Notes under the pieces: model-generated
Database searches by the model: none
The model's input: only the letters and a program-made list of their open reading frames with translations
Told to the model about the DNA's origin: nothing
Shown: positions 47,401 through 56,411 of the stretch, one piece after another
Position numbering within the stretch: position 1 is the first letter of the stretch
Layout: each line of letters begins with the position of its first letter
Assembly: GCA_014650475.1 (NCBI GenBank)
Contig: BMVA01000009.1
Coordinates: 1 to 64,000, forward strand
From: Streptomyces albogriseolus
GTDB taxonomy: Bacteria; Actinomycetota; Actinomycetes; Streptomycetales; Streptomycetaceae
Length of the DNA stretch: 64,000 nucleotides
Direction: 5' to 3'
Translations under genes and position numbers: made by a program

Positions 47401-48223
47401 GGGCTTCGAGTACGGCTACTCGCTGGCCCGCCCGGACGCGCTCGTGCTCTGGGAGGCCCAGTTCGGCGACTTCGTCAACGGCGCGCAGACGGTCGTGGAC
47501 GAGTTCATCTCGTCGGCCGAGCAGAAGTGGAACCAGACCTCCGGTGTGGTCCTGCTCCTCCCGCACGGCTACGAGGGCCAGGGCCCGGACCACTCCTCGG
47601 CCCGTCCCGAGCGGTTCCTGCAGCTCTGCGCCCAGAACAACATGACGGTCGCCATGCCGACCTCGCCGTCGAACTACTTCCACCTGCTGCGGTGGCAGGT
47701 GCACAACCCGCACCACAAGCCGCTGGTGGTCTTCACCCCGAAGTCGATGCTGCGTCTCAAGGCCGCCGCGTCGACGGCGGAGGAGTTCACGACGGGCCAG
47801 TTCCGCCCGGTCATCGGCGACACGGTCGACCCGGCCGCCGTGAAGAAGGTCGTCTTCTGCGCCGGCAAGGTCTACTACGACCTGGTCGCCGAGCGGAAGA
47901 AGCGCGGCGCCGACGACACGGCGATCATCCGCATCGAGCGCCTGTACCCGCTCCCGGGTGCCGAGCTCCAGGCGGAGATCAAGAAGTACCCGAACGCCGA
48001 GAAGTACCTGTGGGCGCAGGAGGAGCCGGCGAACCAGGGTGCCTGGCCGTTCATCGCGCTCAACCTGATCGACCACCTGGACCTGGCGGTCGGCGCCGAC
48101 CTGCCGCACGACGAGCGTCTGCGCCGCATCTCGCGGCCGCACGGCTCGTCCCCGGCGGTCGGCTCCGCCAAGCGCCACCAGGCCGAGCAGGAGCAGCTGG
48201 TGCGCGAGGTCTTCGAGGCCTGA
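44420..48223 (+). CDS. kgd: Multifunctional 2-oxoglutarate metabolism enzyme (KGD/SucA)
   Basis: A 1267-residue fused enzyme. The N-terminal 60 residues match actinobacterial SucA ([18 protein letters not shown]), followed by a Pro/Ala/Lys linker to about residue 150, an E2-like acyltransferase domain with [14 protein letters not shown], and a ThDP-dependent E1 with [17 protein letters not shown] and [17 protein letters not shown]. It decarboxylates 2-oxoglutarate in the TCA cycle and, with an external lipoyl partner, makes succinyl-CoA. GTG 44420 begins the conserved N-terminus. No lipoyl domain is included, as usual for this family. Confidence 0.93.
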   Translation: MSPQSPSNSSISTDTDQAGKNPAAAFGANEWLVDEIYQQYLQDPNSVDRAWWDFFADYKPGAPASPAPAGDAAAGAAVTPTAPSQPAAPANAQAPAKTQAPAPAAQPAPASKAPAQAQAPAQPAKQAAPAAKPAPARKAEPSGEAKAGPEQVTLRGPSAAVAKNMDASLELPTATSVRAVPVKLLFDNRIVINNHLKRARGGKISFTHLIGYAMVQAIKAMPSMNHSYAKVDGKPTLVKPEHINLGLAIDLVKPNGDRQLVVAAIKKAETLNFFEFWQAYEDIVRRARDNKLTMDDFTGVTVSLTNPGGLGTVHSVPRLMPGQSVIMGVGSMDYPAEFQGTSQDTLNKLGISKVMTLTSTYDHRVIQGAASGEFLRQVANLLLGENKFYDEIFEALRIPYEPVRWLKDIDASHDDDVTKAARVFDLIHSYRVRGHVMADTDPLEYKVRKHPDLDIVEHGLTLWDLEREFAVGGFAGKSMMKLRDILGVLRDSYCRTTGIEFMHIQDPKQRKWIQDRVERGHTKPEREEQLRILRRLNAAEAFETFLQTKYVGQKRFSLEGGESVIPLLDAVLDSAAESRLDEVVIGMAHRGRLNVLANIVGKSYAQIFREFEGNLDPKSMHGSGDVKYHLGAEGTFTGLDGEQIKVSLVANPSHLEAVDPVLEGVARAKQDIINKGGTDFTVLPVAIHGDAAFAGQGVVAETLNMSQLRGYRTGGTVHVVINNQVGFTAAPESSRSSMYATDVARMIEAPIFHVNGDDPEAVVRVARLAFEFRQAFNKDVVIDLICYRRRGHNESDNPAFTQPLMYDLIDKKRSVRKLYTESLIGRGDITLEEAEQALQDYQGQLEKVFTEVREATSQPSTVAPSDPQAEFPVAVNTAVSTEIVKRIAESQVNIPDHITVHPRLLPQLQRRASMVEDGTIDWGMGETLAFGSLLLEGVPVRLAGQDSQRGTFGQRHAVIIDRETGEEYTPLQYLSEDQARLNVYNSLLSEYAAMGFEYGYSLARPDALVLWEAQFGDFVNGAQTVVDEFISSAEQKWNQTSGVVLLLPHGYEGQGPDHSSARPERFLQLCAQNNMTVAMPTSPSNYFHLLRWQVHNPHHKPLVVFTPKSMLRLKAAASTAEEFTTGQFRPVIGDTVDPAAVKKVVFCAGKVYYDLVAERKKRGADDTAIIRIERLYPLPGAELQAEIKKYPNAEKYLWAQEEPANQGAWPFIALNLIDHLDLAVGADLPHDERLRRISRPHGSSPAVGSAKRHQAEQEQLVREVFEA

Positions 48224-48231
48224 CCTGCACC

Positions 48232-48252
48232 GGTACGCGGTACGCGGTACGC
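48232..48252. repeat. Tandem GGTACGC x3
   Basis: Three perfect copies of a 7-bp unit just after the dehydrogenase stop. Probably replication slippage; no role assigned. Confidence 0.7.
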
Positions 48253-48254
48253 GA

Positions 48255-48289
48255 GCGGGCCGCACTCCCTTCCCGGGGGTGCGGCCCGC
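48255..48289 (+). terminator. Terminator after kgd
   Basis: GCGGGCCGCAC (48255-48265) and its exact inverse (48279-48289) form an 11-bp stem, followed shortly by CCCGTTTT. Confidence 0.75.
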
Positions 48290-48318
48290 CCCGTTTTCCG
48301 GCACATATCCTTGACCTC

Positions 48319-48498
48319 ATGTACTTCACGGACCGTGGCATCGAGGAACTGGAGAAGCGGCGCGGCGAGGAGGAGGTCACCTTCGAGTGGCTCGCGGAAC
48401 AACTCCGCACCTTCGTCGACCTCAACCCCGATTTCGAGGTCCCGGTGGAACGCCTGGCCACCTGGCTGGCCCGCCTGGACGACGAGGACGACGAGTAG
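48319..48498 (+). CDS. DUF6104 family small protein
   Basis: A 59-residue acidic protein starting MYFTDRGIEELEKRRGEE and ending in Asp/Glu residues. It is highly conserved behind sucA in Streptomyces in my recollection. No function is known. No membrane segment or cysteines are present. The ATG is the obvious start. Confidence 0.75.
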   Translation: MYFTDRGIEELEKRRGEEEVTFEWLAEQLRTFVDLNPDFEVPVERLATWLARLDDEDDE

Positions 48499-48579
48499 GT
48501 CCTCCGCCGGTCGCGGGCAGTCGTGCCGCGCAGACCCAAGGCACCGTTCACACGAACGCGTGCCTTGACTTTTATCTGC

Positions 48580-48613
48580 CGCGATATATCGTGAATCGAG
48601 TAATACGCGATAT
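48580..48613. promoter_or_regulatory. Candidate PadR operator
   Basis: CGCGATAT occurs twice as a direct repeat (48580-48587 and 48606-48613), and the first copy is embedded in the palindrome CGATATATCG (48582-48591). AT-rich palindromes of this kind, unusual in such GC-rich DNA, are typical of PadR targets, and the second gene of the downstream operon encodes PadR. Confidence 0.55.
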
Positions 48614-48665
48614 GACGCAACGCACGCGCCCACGCCCGGGGCACCCCGCGATCAGGAGGCCGTCC

Positions 48666-49538
48666 ATGCCCGAGTGGTCCGTCCAGGACAAGACCAACCT
48701 CACCTTCGACGCCCCCCTGACCCGCCTCCACGTCCGCATCGTCAACGGCACGGTGAACGTCGTGGGCACGGACGACGGGACCGCCCGCCTCCAGGTCTCC
48801 GACGTGGAGGGTCCACCCCTGGTCGTGACCCACACGGACGGCGTCCTGACCGTCGCCTACGACGACCTCCCCTGGAAGGGCTTCCTCAAGTGGCTCGACC
48901 GCAAGGGCTGGCGTCGCAGCGCGGTGGTCTCCCTCGCCGTCCCGGCGCAGACCCGTGTGGAGGTCGGTGTCGTCGGGGCCGGCGCCGTCGTCTCCGGCAT
49001 CCGGGGCCCCGCCGCGGTGAAGGGCGTCGCGGGCGACACCACCCTGGTCCACCTCTCGGGCCCGGTCCGCGCGGACACCGTGTCCGGCAGCGTGGAGGCC
49101 CAGTCCGTGACCGGCGACCTCCACTTCGCCTCCGTCTCGGGCGACCTCACCGTCGTCGAGGGCTCAGGCCCCTCCGTCCGGGCGGACACGGTCAGCGGCT
49201 CGATGATCGTGGACCTGGACCCCGGGGGCCCCACCGACGTCCGGCTGACCAGCGTCTCGGGCGAGATCGCCGTGCGGCTGCCCGACCCGGCGGACGCCGA
49301 GGTGGAGGCCAACACGGCGAGCGGCGCCATCTCCAACGCCTTCGACGACCTGCGGGTGCAGGGCATGTGGGGCGCCCACAAGCTCACCGGCCGCCTCGGC
49401 GCGGGCAGCGGCACGCTGCGGGCCACCACCGTCTCCGGCTCCATCGCCCTGCTCCGCCGCCCGCCCCGCGAGGACGAGCCGGACCCGCGGAGCGGCCCGG
49501 GAGACAATGCCGGCACGACCGACAAGAAGGTGCTCTGA
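48666..49538 (+). CDS. DUF4097 family beta-helix protein
   Basis: A 290-residue protein with repeating strand units such as ADTVSGSVEAQSVTGDLHFA and RADTVSGSMIVDL, which form a right-handed beta solenoid. The family is often encoded beside PadR regulators, here overlapping the ribosome-site region of padR (1-bp gap), but its role is unknown. No signal peptide. AGGAGG 6 bases before the ATG. Confidence 0.85.
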   Translation: MPEWSVQDKTNLTFDAPLTRLHVRIVNGTVNVVGTDDGTARLQVSDVEGPPLVVTHTDGVLTVAYDDLPWKGFLKWLDRKGWRRSAVVSLAVPAQTRVEVGVVGAGAVVSGIRGPAAVKGVAGDTTLVHLSGPVRADTVSGSVEAQSVTGDLHFASVSGDLTVVEGSGPSVRADTVSGSMIVDLDPGGPTDVRLTSVSGEIAVRLPDPADAEVEANTASGAISNAFDDLRVQGMWGAHKLTGRLGAGSGTLRATTVSGSIALLRRPPREDEPDPRSGPGDNAGTTDKKVL

Positions 49539-49539
49539 C

Positions 49540-50589
49540 ATGCCCCCCGTCTTCGCCCACGGACGCCTCCGCCTCTACCTGCTGAAGCTGCTCGACGAGG
49601 CCCCCCGGCACGGTTACGAGGTGATCCGCCTCCTCGAGGAGCGCTTCCAGGGGCTGTACGCGCCGTCCGCGGGCACGGTCTACCCCCGGCTGGCCAAGCT
49701 GGAGGCGGAGGGGCTGGTCACCCACACCACCGAGGGCGGACGCAAGGTCTACTCGATCACCGACGCCGGCCGCGCCGAACTGGCCGACCGCAGCGGCGAG
49801 CTGGCCGATCTGGAGGTGGAGATCCGCGAGTCGGTCGCCGAGCTGGCCGCCGAGATCCGGGCCGATGTCTCCGGCGCGGCGGGCGACCTGCGCCGCGAGA
49901 TGCGCGCCGCGGCCGGCCGGGCCCGGCAGGGGCGGGGCGGAGGCGCGTCCGGCGGCAAGGACGCCCCCGTCGGGGACTTCGGTCTCGGCGACTTCTCGAT
50001 GTTCGGCGACAAGGACGCCTGGCGCGCCGCCAAGGAGGAGATGCGCCGCGCCAAGCAGGAGTGGAAGGAGCAGGCCCGGCGCGCCAAGGACGAGAGCCGG
50101 CGCTCCCGCGAGGAGGCCCAGCGCGCCCGCCGCCAGGCCAAGGAGGCCCAGGACCGGGCGCAGGAGCAGGTGCAGCGCATCGCCCGGCAGGTCCAGGAGC
50201 AGATGCAGGGCCACTTCGCCCGCGGCGACTGGCCGTCCGGACTGCGCGAGGGTCTGGGTGAGCTGGTCAAGGAGATGGGTGAGTTCGGGAAGGACTTCGG
50301 CTTCGGCCGTACGGGTTCCGCGGAGGGTCCGGACTCCCGCCCGTCGTACTCGACGACCCCCGAGGACTTCCCGGCCGGCTACGCGCCCGCCTGGGGTCAT
50401 GAGAGCGCCGCGGAGTCCACGGGCGACCCGGCGCGCGACCTGGAGCGGCTGCTGGACCGCTTCCGGGACGACGTCCGGGACGCCGCGCGGGACCACGGAG
50501 TCACCGAGGAGCAGCTGCGCGACGCCCGCCGGCATCTGTCGGAGGCCGCCGCCCGCATCGGGGCGCTGCTGAAGGCGCCGAAACCCTGA
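49540..50589 (+). CDS. PadR-family regulator with long coiled-coil C-terminus
   Basis: A 349-residue protein. Residues 5-80 are the PadR winged helix (LYLLKLLDEAPRHGYEVIRL, SAGTVYPRLAKLEAEG, then the wing). The rest is longer than usual: residues about 150-225 form an Arg/Glu/Gln-rich coiled coil (EEMRRAKQEWKEQARRAKDE), followed by a C-terminal helical region. The extension probably drives oligomerisation. It likely represses its own operon through the CGCGATAT sites upstream of the DUF4097 gene. Confidence 0.85.
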   Translation: MPPVFAHGRLRLYLLKLLDEAPRHGYEVIRLLEERFQGLYAPSAGTVYPRLAKLEAEGLVTHTTEGGRKVYSITDAGRAELADRSGELADLEVEIRESVAELAAEIRADVSGAAGDLRREMRAAAGRARQGRGGGASGGKDAPVGDFGLGDFSMFGDKDAWRAAKEEMRRAKQEWKEQARRAKDESRRSREEAQRARRQAKEAQDRAQEQVQRIARQVQEQMQGHFARGDWPSGLREGLGELVKEMGEFGKDFGFGRTGSAEGPDSRPSYSTTPEDFPAGYAPAWGHESAAESTGDPARDLERLLDRFRDDVRDAARDHGVTEEQLRDARRHLSEAAARIGALLKAPKP

Positions 50590-50625
50590 CGGCGGAGCCC
50601 TGACGCCGGAGCCCTGACGCCGGAG
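50584..50625. repeat. Tandem 14-bp repeat x3 at the padR 3' end
   Basis: CCCTGACGCCGGAG is repeated three times, with one substitution in the first copy. The padR stop codon lies within the first unit. Probably slippage. Confidence 0.75.
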
Positions 50626-50640
50626 CCCCCCGAGGGCCCG

Positions 50641-51201
50641 TCAGCCCGCCTTGGCCGTGCCGTCGCCGTAGAGCACGCGGGTGACCGACGCGTGGGTCAC
50701 CCCGTGGTCGGCGAGGACCTCGGCGGGCACGCCGGGGCGGGCGGTGAGGGCGAGCAGCAGATGCTCGTCGCCGATGTGGCGGTGGCCGCGGGCGGTGGCG
50801 GTGCGCAGCGCGCCGGTCAGGACGTCTTTGGCCGCCCGGTCGAAGGGCCGGTGTCCCCGCCACCGGCTGCGGGACGGCTCCGTGGACAGGGCGCCGGGGC
50901 CGTGCGTCTCCTCCACCCGGGCGACGATCTCCGGGACGTCGATGCCCAGTTCGGCGAGGGCGTCGGTCTCGGCCTGGGTGAGTCCGCCCCGCCGCCGCGC
51001 CCGCTCCAGGGCCTTCCGTACGGGCTCGCGGCGTTCGTCGAGTCCGAGGGCGGTGAGGGCGAAGGAGGCGCGGCTGCCCTCCCGGTCGAGCAGGGCGAGG
51101 AGCAGGTGCTCCGCGCCGACGCGGGCCGCTCCTGTCCGTTCGGTGTGGGCGACGGCCTCCTTGACCACGTCCCGGGCGTCCTTGGTGAACCGCTCGAACA
51201 T
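50641..51201 (-). CDS. Clp N-terminal-domain protein (stand-alone)
   Basis: A 186-residue protein with two Clp-N repeats: MFERFTKDARDVVKEAVAHT and GAEHLLLALL in the first, DRAAKDVLTGALRTATARGH and GDEHLLLALTARPG in the second. It lacks AAA+ domains. In ClpC/ClpA this domain binds adaptor and substrate proteins. It starts within the stop of the HTH gene (TGATG overlap), with GGAGG 6 bases upstream, so it is coupled to that regulator. Confidence 0.88.
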   Translation of the reverse strand: MFERFTKDARDVVKEAVAHTERTGAARVGAEHLLLALLDREGSRASFALTALGLDERREPVRKALERARRRGGLTQAETDALAELGIDVPEIVARVEETHGPGALSTEPSRSRWRGHRPFDRAAKDVLTGALRTATARGHRHIGDEHLLLALTARPGVPAEVLADHGVTHASVTRVLYGDGTAKAG

Positions 51202-51410
51202 CAATGCCTCCCGTACTTCTTGTGCACGGCCTGCCTGCTGACCCCGAGTTCGGTGGCGATCTCCTGCCACGACCAGCCGTGGTTGCGCGCGTTGCGCACC
51301 TGTACGGCCTCCAGCTGCTCGAGCAGCTTGCGCAGCGCGGCGACGGCCCGCAGGCCGACCCGCGGGTCGCGGTCGCCCGCCCGCTCGGCGAGATCCGTTG
51401 CCTCAGTCAT
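51201..51410 (-). CDS. Small HTH transcriptional regulator
   Basis: A 69-residue protein with a C-terminal HTH (WQEIATELGVSRQAVHKKYG) after an N-terminal helix. No ribosome site precedes its ATG; the predicted transcription start coincides with the ATG, pointing to leaderless translation. Two identical GTCAA-N6-TTGAC repeats cover the promoter and likely serve as its operators. It is cotranscribed with the Clp-N gene. Confidence 0.82.
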   Translation of the reverse strand: MTEATDLAERAGDRDPRVGLRAVAALRKLLEQLEAVQVRNARNHGWSWQEIATELGVSRQAVHKKYGRH

Positions 51411-51413
51411 GAT

Positions 51414-51457
51414 GTCAACTTACGTTGACGCACCCGCTCCTGTCAACCTTGATTGAC
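51414..51457 (-). promoter_or_regulatory. Promoter with twin GTCAA-N6-TTGAC operators
   Basis: On the minus strand -35 TTGACA (51446-51441) and -10 TAAGTT (51422-51417) are 18 bp apart, placing the start near 51410, the A of the ATG. Two perfect inverted repeats with identical spacing, 51414-51429 and 51442-51457, overlap the -10 and -35 respectively, 28 bp centre to centre. Confidence 0.7.
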
Positions 51458-51524
51458 ATGACGGCGGCCGGCCCGGAACACCGGACCGGCCGCAGAAGTG
51501 CCGCAGAAGCGAGGAGAATCCCCG

Positions 51525-52490
51525 TCAGGGGTTGGTGAGCACGATCTTCCCGAACAGCTCGCCGGACGCCATCCGTTCGAAGCCCTCACGGGCCCGGTCC
51601 AGGGGCAGCACCTCGTCGATGACGGGCCGCACCCCGGTCGCGGCGCAGAAGGACAGCAGGTCCTCCAGCTCGTCCTTGGTGCCCATCGTGGACCCCACGA
51701 TCCTCAGCTCCAGGAAGAAGACCCGGGTCAGCTCGGCGTGCGAGGGCCGGTCGCCGCTGGTGGCGCCGGAGATCACCAGCGTGCCGCCGGGGCGCAGCGA
51801 CTTCACCGAGTGGGACCAGGTGGCCGCCCCCACGGTCTCGATCACCGCGTCGACCCGCTGCGGCAGCCGCGCGCCGGGCTCGACGGCCTCCACGGCGCCC
51901 AGCTCCAGCGCCCGCTTGCGCTTGGCCTCGTCCCGGCTGGTGGCGAAGACCCGCAGCCCCGCCGCCTTGCCGAGCACGATCGCGGCGGTCGCGACCCCTC
52001 CGCCGGCGCCCTGCACCAGCACCGAGTCACCCGGCCGCACACCGGCGTTGGTGAACAGCATCCGGTAGGCGGTCAGCCAGGCCGTGGGCAGGCAGGCCGC
52101 CTCCTCGAAGGACAGCTCCTTGGGCTTGGGCAGAATGTTCCAGGTGGGTACGGAGACCTGCTCGGCGAAGGTGCCCTGGTACCGCTCGGTCAGGATGGAG
52201 CGGGGCTCCTTGGGCCCCACGCCGTGACCGGTCTGGCCGATCACCGAGTGCAGGACGACCTCGTTGCCGTCCTCGTCGATCCCGGCTGCGTCGCAGCCGA
52301 GGATCATCGGCAGCTTGTCCTCCGCGAGGCCGACGCCGCGCAGGGACCAGAGGTCGTGGTGGTTGAGGGAGGCGGCCTTGACCGTGACGGTGCTCCAGCC
52401 CGGCCGGGACCCGGGAGCGGGTCGCTCTCCCGACTCCAGTCCCGTGAGCGGCTGGTCGCGATCGATTCGGGCGGCGTAGACAGCGAACAT
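51525..52490 (-). CDS. Zinc-binding-dehydrogenase-type (MDR) oxidoreductase
   Basis: A 321-residue medium-chain dehydrogenase: VTVKAASLNHHDLWSLRG in the catalytic half, then the NAD(P)-binding QGAGGGVATAAIVLGKAAG. The catalytic-zinc ligands typical of alcohol dehydrogenases are not evident; it resembles quinone oxidoreductases. It likely reduces quinones or unsaturated carbonyls with NADPH. ATG 52490 has weak AAGG just upstream. Confidence 0.8.
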   Translation of the reverse strand: MFAVYAARIDRDQPLTGLESGERPAPGSRPGWSTVTVKAASLNHHDLWSLRGVGLAEDKLPMILGCDAAGIDEDGNEVVLHSVIGQTGHGVGPKEPRSILTERYQGTFAEQVSVPTWNILPKPKELSFEEAACLPTAWLTAYRMLFTNAGVRPGDSVLVQGAGGGVATAAIVLGKAAGLRVFATSRDEAKRKRALELGAVEAVEPGARLPQRVDAVIETVGAATWSHSVKSLRPGGTLVISGATSGDRPSHAELTRVFFLELRIVGSTMGTKDELEDLLSFCAATGVRPVIDEVLPLDRAREGFERMASGELFGKIVLTNP

Positions 52491-52649
52491 GACCTTGACG
52501 ATAGGTTCCGCGCCCCGCCGAAGGAACCGTGCCCGCCTGTGACACACGCCCTCTTGCGCCGGACCGGTCCGCTCCCGGACCTCCCGGTCGGCCCCCGGAC
52601 GTGCGTGAGCCCCGTCCACGGCCTGGACGGGGCCCTCACACGGGTGCGC

Positions 52650-53885
52650 TCAGCGCCGGGCGACGCCCTCCGCCCGGGCGGCCGCGGCCACGGCCGCCGT
52701 CACCGCGGGGGCGACCCGCTCGTCGAACGGGGACGGGATGACGTAGTCCGCGGCGAGGTCGTCGCCGACGACGGAGGCCAGCGCCTCGGCCGCGGCGAGC
52801 TTCATGCCCTCGGTGATCCGGGAGGCCCGGACCTGGAGCGCGCCGGCGAAGATGCCGGGGAACGCCAGGACGTTGTTGATCTGGTTCGGGTAGTCGGACC
52901 GGCCGGTGGCCACGACGGCCGCGTACTTGTGCGCGACCTCCGGGTGCACCTCCGGGGTCGGGTTGGCCATGGCGAAGACGAACGCGCCCTCCGCCATCGA
53001 CGCCACCGCGGGCTCGGACACCGTGCCGCCGGAGACGCCGATGAAGACGTCGGCGCCCGCCAGCGCGGACTCCAGCGTGCCGGAGATCCCGGCCTTGTTG
53101 GTGAACGACGCCAGCTCCGCCTTGATCGGCGTGAGATCCTCGCGGTCCCGCGAGACCACGCCCTTGCGGTCGGCCACCGCGACGTCCCCGATGCCGGCCT
53201 CGACCAGCATCTTGGCGATCGCGACACCCGCCGCGCCCGCACCGGAGATCACCGCCCGCAGCTCGCCCAGCGGACGCCCGCTGAGCCGCGCCGCGTTCCG
53301 CAGCGCCGCCAGCGTCACGACCGCCGTGCCGTGCTGGTCGTCGTGGAAGACCGGGATGTCCAGACGCTCCTGGAGCCGCCGCTCGATCTCGAAGCACCGC
53401 GGCGCCGAGATGTCCTCGAGGTTCACCCCGCCGAAGGAGGGGGCGAGCCGGACCACGGTCTCGATGATCTCGTCGACGTCGGTGCAGTTCAGCGCGAGGG
53501 GGACCGCGTCCACCCCGCCGAACTGCTTGAAGAGGATGGCCTTGCCCTCCATCACCGGGAGGGAGGCCTCGGGCCCGATGTCACCGAGCCCCAGCACGGC
53601 CGTGCCGTCGGTGACGACGGCGACGACCGAGGACTTCCACGTGTAGTCGTGGACCAGCTCCGGCTGCTCGGCGATCGCGCTGCACACCTTCGCGACGCCG
53701 GGCGTGTACGCCAGGGACAGGTCGTCCTTGTCGCGGATCGGCACGGTGGCCTGCACGGCCATCTTGCCGCCGCGGTGCAGCGCGAACGCCGGGTCGAAGG
53801 ACTCCAGGGGCTCTGCCCCGCCGCCCTGCTCGGAAGCGTCCCGGTTCTCGCTGTCGCTGCGAGGATTGACAATCTCCGCTGCCAC
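52650..53885 (-). CDS. NAD(P)-dependent malic enzyme
   Basis: A 411-residue enzyme with the malic N-terminal domain (LSLAYTPGVAKVCSAI, DGTAVLGLGDIGPEASLPVM) and NAD-binding domain (VISGAGAAGVAIAKMLVEAG, MANPTPEVHPE). It decarboxylates malate to pyruvate, producing NAD(P)H for biosynthesis including lipids and polyketides. GTG start with AAGGGG 9 bases upstream. No phosphotransacetylase extension, consistent with the short bacterial form. Confidence 0.92.
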   Translation of the reverse strand: MAAEIVNPRSDSENRDASEQGGGAEPLESFDPAFALHRGGKMAVQATVPIRDKDDLSLAYTPGVAKVCSAIAEQPELVHDYTWKSSVVAVVTDGTAVLGLGDIGPEASLPVMEGKAILFKQFGGVDAVPLALNCTDVDEIIETVVRLAPSFGGVNLEDISAPRCFEIERRLQERLDIPVFHDDQHGTAVVTLAALRNAARLSGRPLGELRAVISGAGAAGVAIAKMLVEAGIGDVAVADRKGVVSRDREDLTPIKAELASFTNKAGISGTLESALAGADVFIGVSGGTVSEPAVASMAEGAFVFAMANPTPEVHPEVAHKYAAVVATGRSDYPNQINNVLAFPGIFAGALQVRASRITEGMKLAAAEALASVVGDDLAADYVIPSPFDERVAPAVTAAVAAAARAEGVARR

Positions 53886-54466
53886 TTGGTTTTACCCCTT
53901 AAGTGTTCATTGTTTGAGGGTTGCCACTCCTGGTGAGGAGTGGGCGGGACCGCGCCAGGCCCGGAGGGGTTGTGACATACGGGCCGAACGCGACGGGCGC
54001 GCCGCACACGCGCCCTGAGCCCCGGATGAGGGGTGTAAAGAACCTTCTTACCGGACGGACGCGGTCGGCGACGAGTCCATAACGCGAAGGTCACATGCCG
54101 ACGCCATGAAGCTTCGTCCGATATCAGGACAAGACCTGGACGAAGTCCCAGCAAGCCCGCAAGTACCCCGCCGGCTCGGCGGGTCGCCCGCGCAACAGGC
54201 GTATCGGCGAAGATCTTGCGGCCGGAATGAAGGATTCCCGAAGAGTCTGCGGTCGCGTTGTACCCAAGTAGCCGGGTTCGAGAACCTGCCGTTATCCGAT
54301 TTTGACATCGCAAGCCCCCTGAACGGTCCAATCCGAATGGCAAGATGCGGTAATCACACGAGGTCGCGGCACTCGAAGGTGTGTGCCCCCGCCGACCTCG
54401 CGGCGATGCCGACAGGCAGTCGCCGGCCCCATCGGCAACTCCACCCATCCGCCGGAGGAACCCACC
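53886..54466. other. Long intergenic region, malic enzyme / ABC transporter
   Basis: About 580 bp without a convincing gene. A hairpin CCCGCCG-gct-CGGCGGG lies near 54163-54183, and TTGACA occurs at 54302-54307 without an obvious -10 at normal spacing. It may contain transporter leader RNA or regulatory sites. Short frames on both strands lack coding bias. Confidence 0.4.
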
Positions 54467-55435
54467 ATGACCGCAAGCACCACCCGTCGTACCACCGCCG
54501 CGCGCTCACGGATTGCAGCGGTCGGCGCGATCGCGGTCGCAGGCGCACTGCTTCTCACCGGCTGCGGTGACCAGACCAAGAACAAGGACTCGGGCGGAGA
54601 GGACGGCGCGTCGAAGAGCACCGCCCCGCTGGCCGACAAGCTGCCCCAGGCGATTCGCGACAAGGGCGTCATCAAGGTCGGCTCGGACATCGCGTACGCC
54701 CCGGTCGAGTTCAAGGACGACTCCGGCAAGGTCGTCGGCATCGACCCGGACCTCGCCGAGGCCATGGGCAAGCAGCTCGGGGTCAAGTTCGAGTTCCAGA
54801 ACGCCACGTTCGACACCTTGATCGGCGGCCTCGCCTCCAAGCGCTACGACATCGCCATGTCCGCCATGACCGACACCAAGGACCGCCAGGAAGGCATCGA
54901 CGGCGACACCGGAAAGAAGGTCGGTGCTGGCGTCGACTTCGTCGACTACTTCACCGCGGGCGTCTCGCTCTACACCAACAAGGGCGACACCAAGGGCATC
55001 AAGACCTGGGACGACCTGTGCGGCAAGACCATGGCCGTGCAGCGCAACACGTTCTCGCACGACCTCGCCAAGGACCAGGCGAAGAAGTGCACGGACGCCG
55101 GCAAGAAGCCCTTGAAGGTCGAGGAGTTCGACACCAACCCCGAGGCCGAGACCCGGATGCGCTCCAAGGGCGCGGACGTCGTCTCCGCCGACTTCCCGAT
55201 CGCCGCTTACTCCGTGAAGAACTCCGGCGGCGGAAAGTACTTCGAGATCGTCGGCGACCAGGTCGAGGCGGGCCCTTACGGCATCGCCGTCGCCAAGGGC
55301 AACAACGAGCTGCGCGACGCGCTCCAGGCCGCGGTCCAGGCGCTCATCGACAACGGCGAGTACAAGAAGATCATCGAGAAGTGGGGCGTCGAGGACGGCG
55401 CGATCACCGAGGCCAAGATCAACGGCGGTTCCTGA
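54467..55435 (+). CDS. Polar amino-acid ABC transporter, substrate-binding lipoprotein
   Basis: A 322-residue lipoprotein with lipobox LLLTGCGD (Cys near residue 37) and SBP_bac_3 domain: GVIKVGSDIAYAPVEFKDDS, IDPDLAEAMGKQLGVKF and AAVQALIDNGEYKKI. It captures an amino acid, probably polar, outside the cell. ATG with GGAGG 8 bases upstream. First gene of a three-gene import operon. Confidence 0.9.
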   Translation: MTASTTRRTTAARSRIAAVGAIAVAGALLLTGCGDQTKNKDSGGEDGASKSTAPLADKLPQAIRDKGVIKVGSDIAYAPVEFKDDSGKVVGIDPDLAEAMGKQLGVKFEFQNATFDTLIGGLASKRYDIAMSAMTDTKDRQEGIDGDTGKKVGAGVDFVDYFTAGVSLYTNKGDTKGIKTWDDLCGKTMAVQRNTFSHDLAKDQAKKCTDAGKKPLKVEEFDTNPEAETRMRSKGADVVSADFPIAAYSVKNSGGGKYFEIVGDQVEAGPYGIAVAKGNNELRDALQAAVQALIDNGEYKKIIEKWGVEDGAITEAKINGGS

Positions 55436-55472
55436 ACCGCTCCGTTCGACTCGGCTCTGAAAGGCTCCACCC

Positions 55473-56411
55473 GTGACTGTTGACGTCAGCAAGACGGACG
55501 GTCCCGGCGCGACGCCCCCCGCCGGAGCGGAGGCCATCAAGGCCATTCCGGTCCGGCACCCGGGGCGGTACGTGTCCGCGGCCGTCGCCCTCGCTCTCTT
55601 GGGGGCGGTCGTATACGCCTTCGCGCAAGGCAAGATCAACTGGGGGGCGATCCCCGAATACTTCTTCGACGGACGCATCCTCGACGGTGTCTGGAACACC
55701 CTGCTGCTCACGGTGCTGTCGATGGTGATCGGCATCGCCGGCGGCATCCTGCTCGCCGTGATGCGCCTGTCGAAGAATCCGGTGACCTCGTCGATCGCCT
55801 GGTTCTACATCTGGTTCTTCCGCGGTACCCCGGTCCTGGTCCAGCTCTTCGTCTGGTTCAACCTCGGCCTGGTGTTCGAGTACATCAACCTGGGTCCGGT
55901 CTACAAGGATTACTGGTCGTCCTTCATGACGCCGCTGCTGACGGCGTTGCTCGGCCTGGGTCTCAATGAGGCCGCGTACATGGCCGAGATCTGCCGAGCC
56001 GGCCTGCTTTCGGTCGACGAGGGACAGACCGAGGCATCGCATGCCCTGGGTATGAGCCACACCAAGACTCTCCGCCGGATCGTCGTCCCCCAGGCCATGC
56101 GGGTGATCGTGCCGCCCACCGGCAACGAAGTCATCAACATGCTGAAGACGACCTCGCTCGTCTCCGCGGTGCAGTTCGCCGAACTTTTCCAGCAGGCCAA
56201 GGACATCGGCCAGAACTCGGGCTCACCGGTGGAGATGTACTTCCTCGCCGCCGCGTGGTACCTGATCATGACGTCGATCCTGAGCATCGGCCAGTACTAC
56301 ATCGAGCGTCATTACGCTCGCGGCTCGCTGCGCTCTCTGCCGCCGACGCCGATGCAGCGCCTCAAGTCGGCCGTCCTGCCCACCCGCCGCGCGAAGGGAG
56401 TCACGGCATGA
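55473..56411 (+). CDS. Amino-acid ABC transporter permease
   Basis: A 312-residue HisM/GlnP-type permease: several membrane segments and the EAA loop [20 protein letters not shown] / [20 protein letters not shown]. Forms the channel for the binding protein upstream. GTG with AAGG upstream. A single permease is present, so it likely forms a homodimer. Its end overlaps the ATPase start by 4 bp. Confidence 0.9.
   Translation: MTVDVSKTDGPGATPPAGAEAIKAIPVRHPGRYVSAAVALALLGAVVYAFAQGKINWGAIPEYFFDGRILDGVWNTLLLTVLSMVIGIAGGILLAVMRLSKNPVTSSIAWFYIWFFRGTPVLVQLFVWFNLGLVFEYINLGPVYKDYWSSFMTPLLTALLGLGLNEAAYMAEICRAGLLSVDEGQTEASHALGMSHTKTLRRIVVPQAMRVIVPPTGNEVINMLKTTSLVSAVQFAELFQQAKDIGQNSGSPVEMYFLAAAWYLIMTSILSIGQYYIERHYARGSLRSLPPTPMQRLKSAVLPTRRAKGVTA

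Noticed and set aside
44189-48304. A 1371-residue open frame antisense to the kgd gene
   Set aside because: It is a product of high GC: low-complexity residues, no domain, and it mirrors the strongly conserved KGD coding strand.
54106-54570. Possible gene in the long region before the ABC transporter
   Set aside because: No codon bias or domain, and its end overlaps the lipoprotein start with its strong ribosome site.
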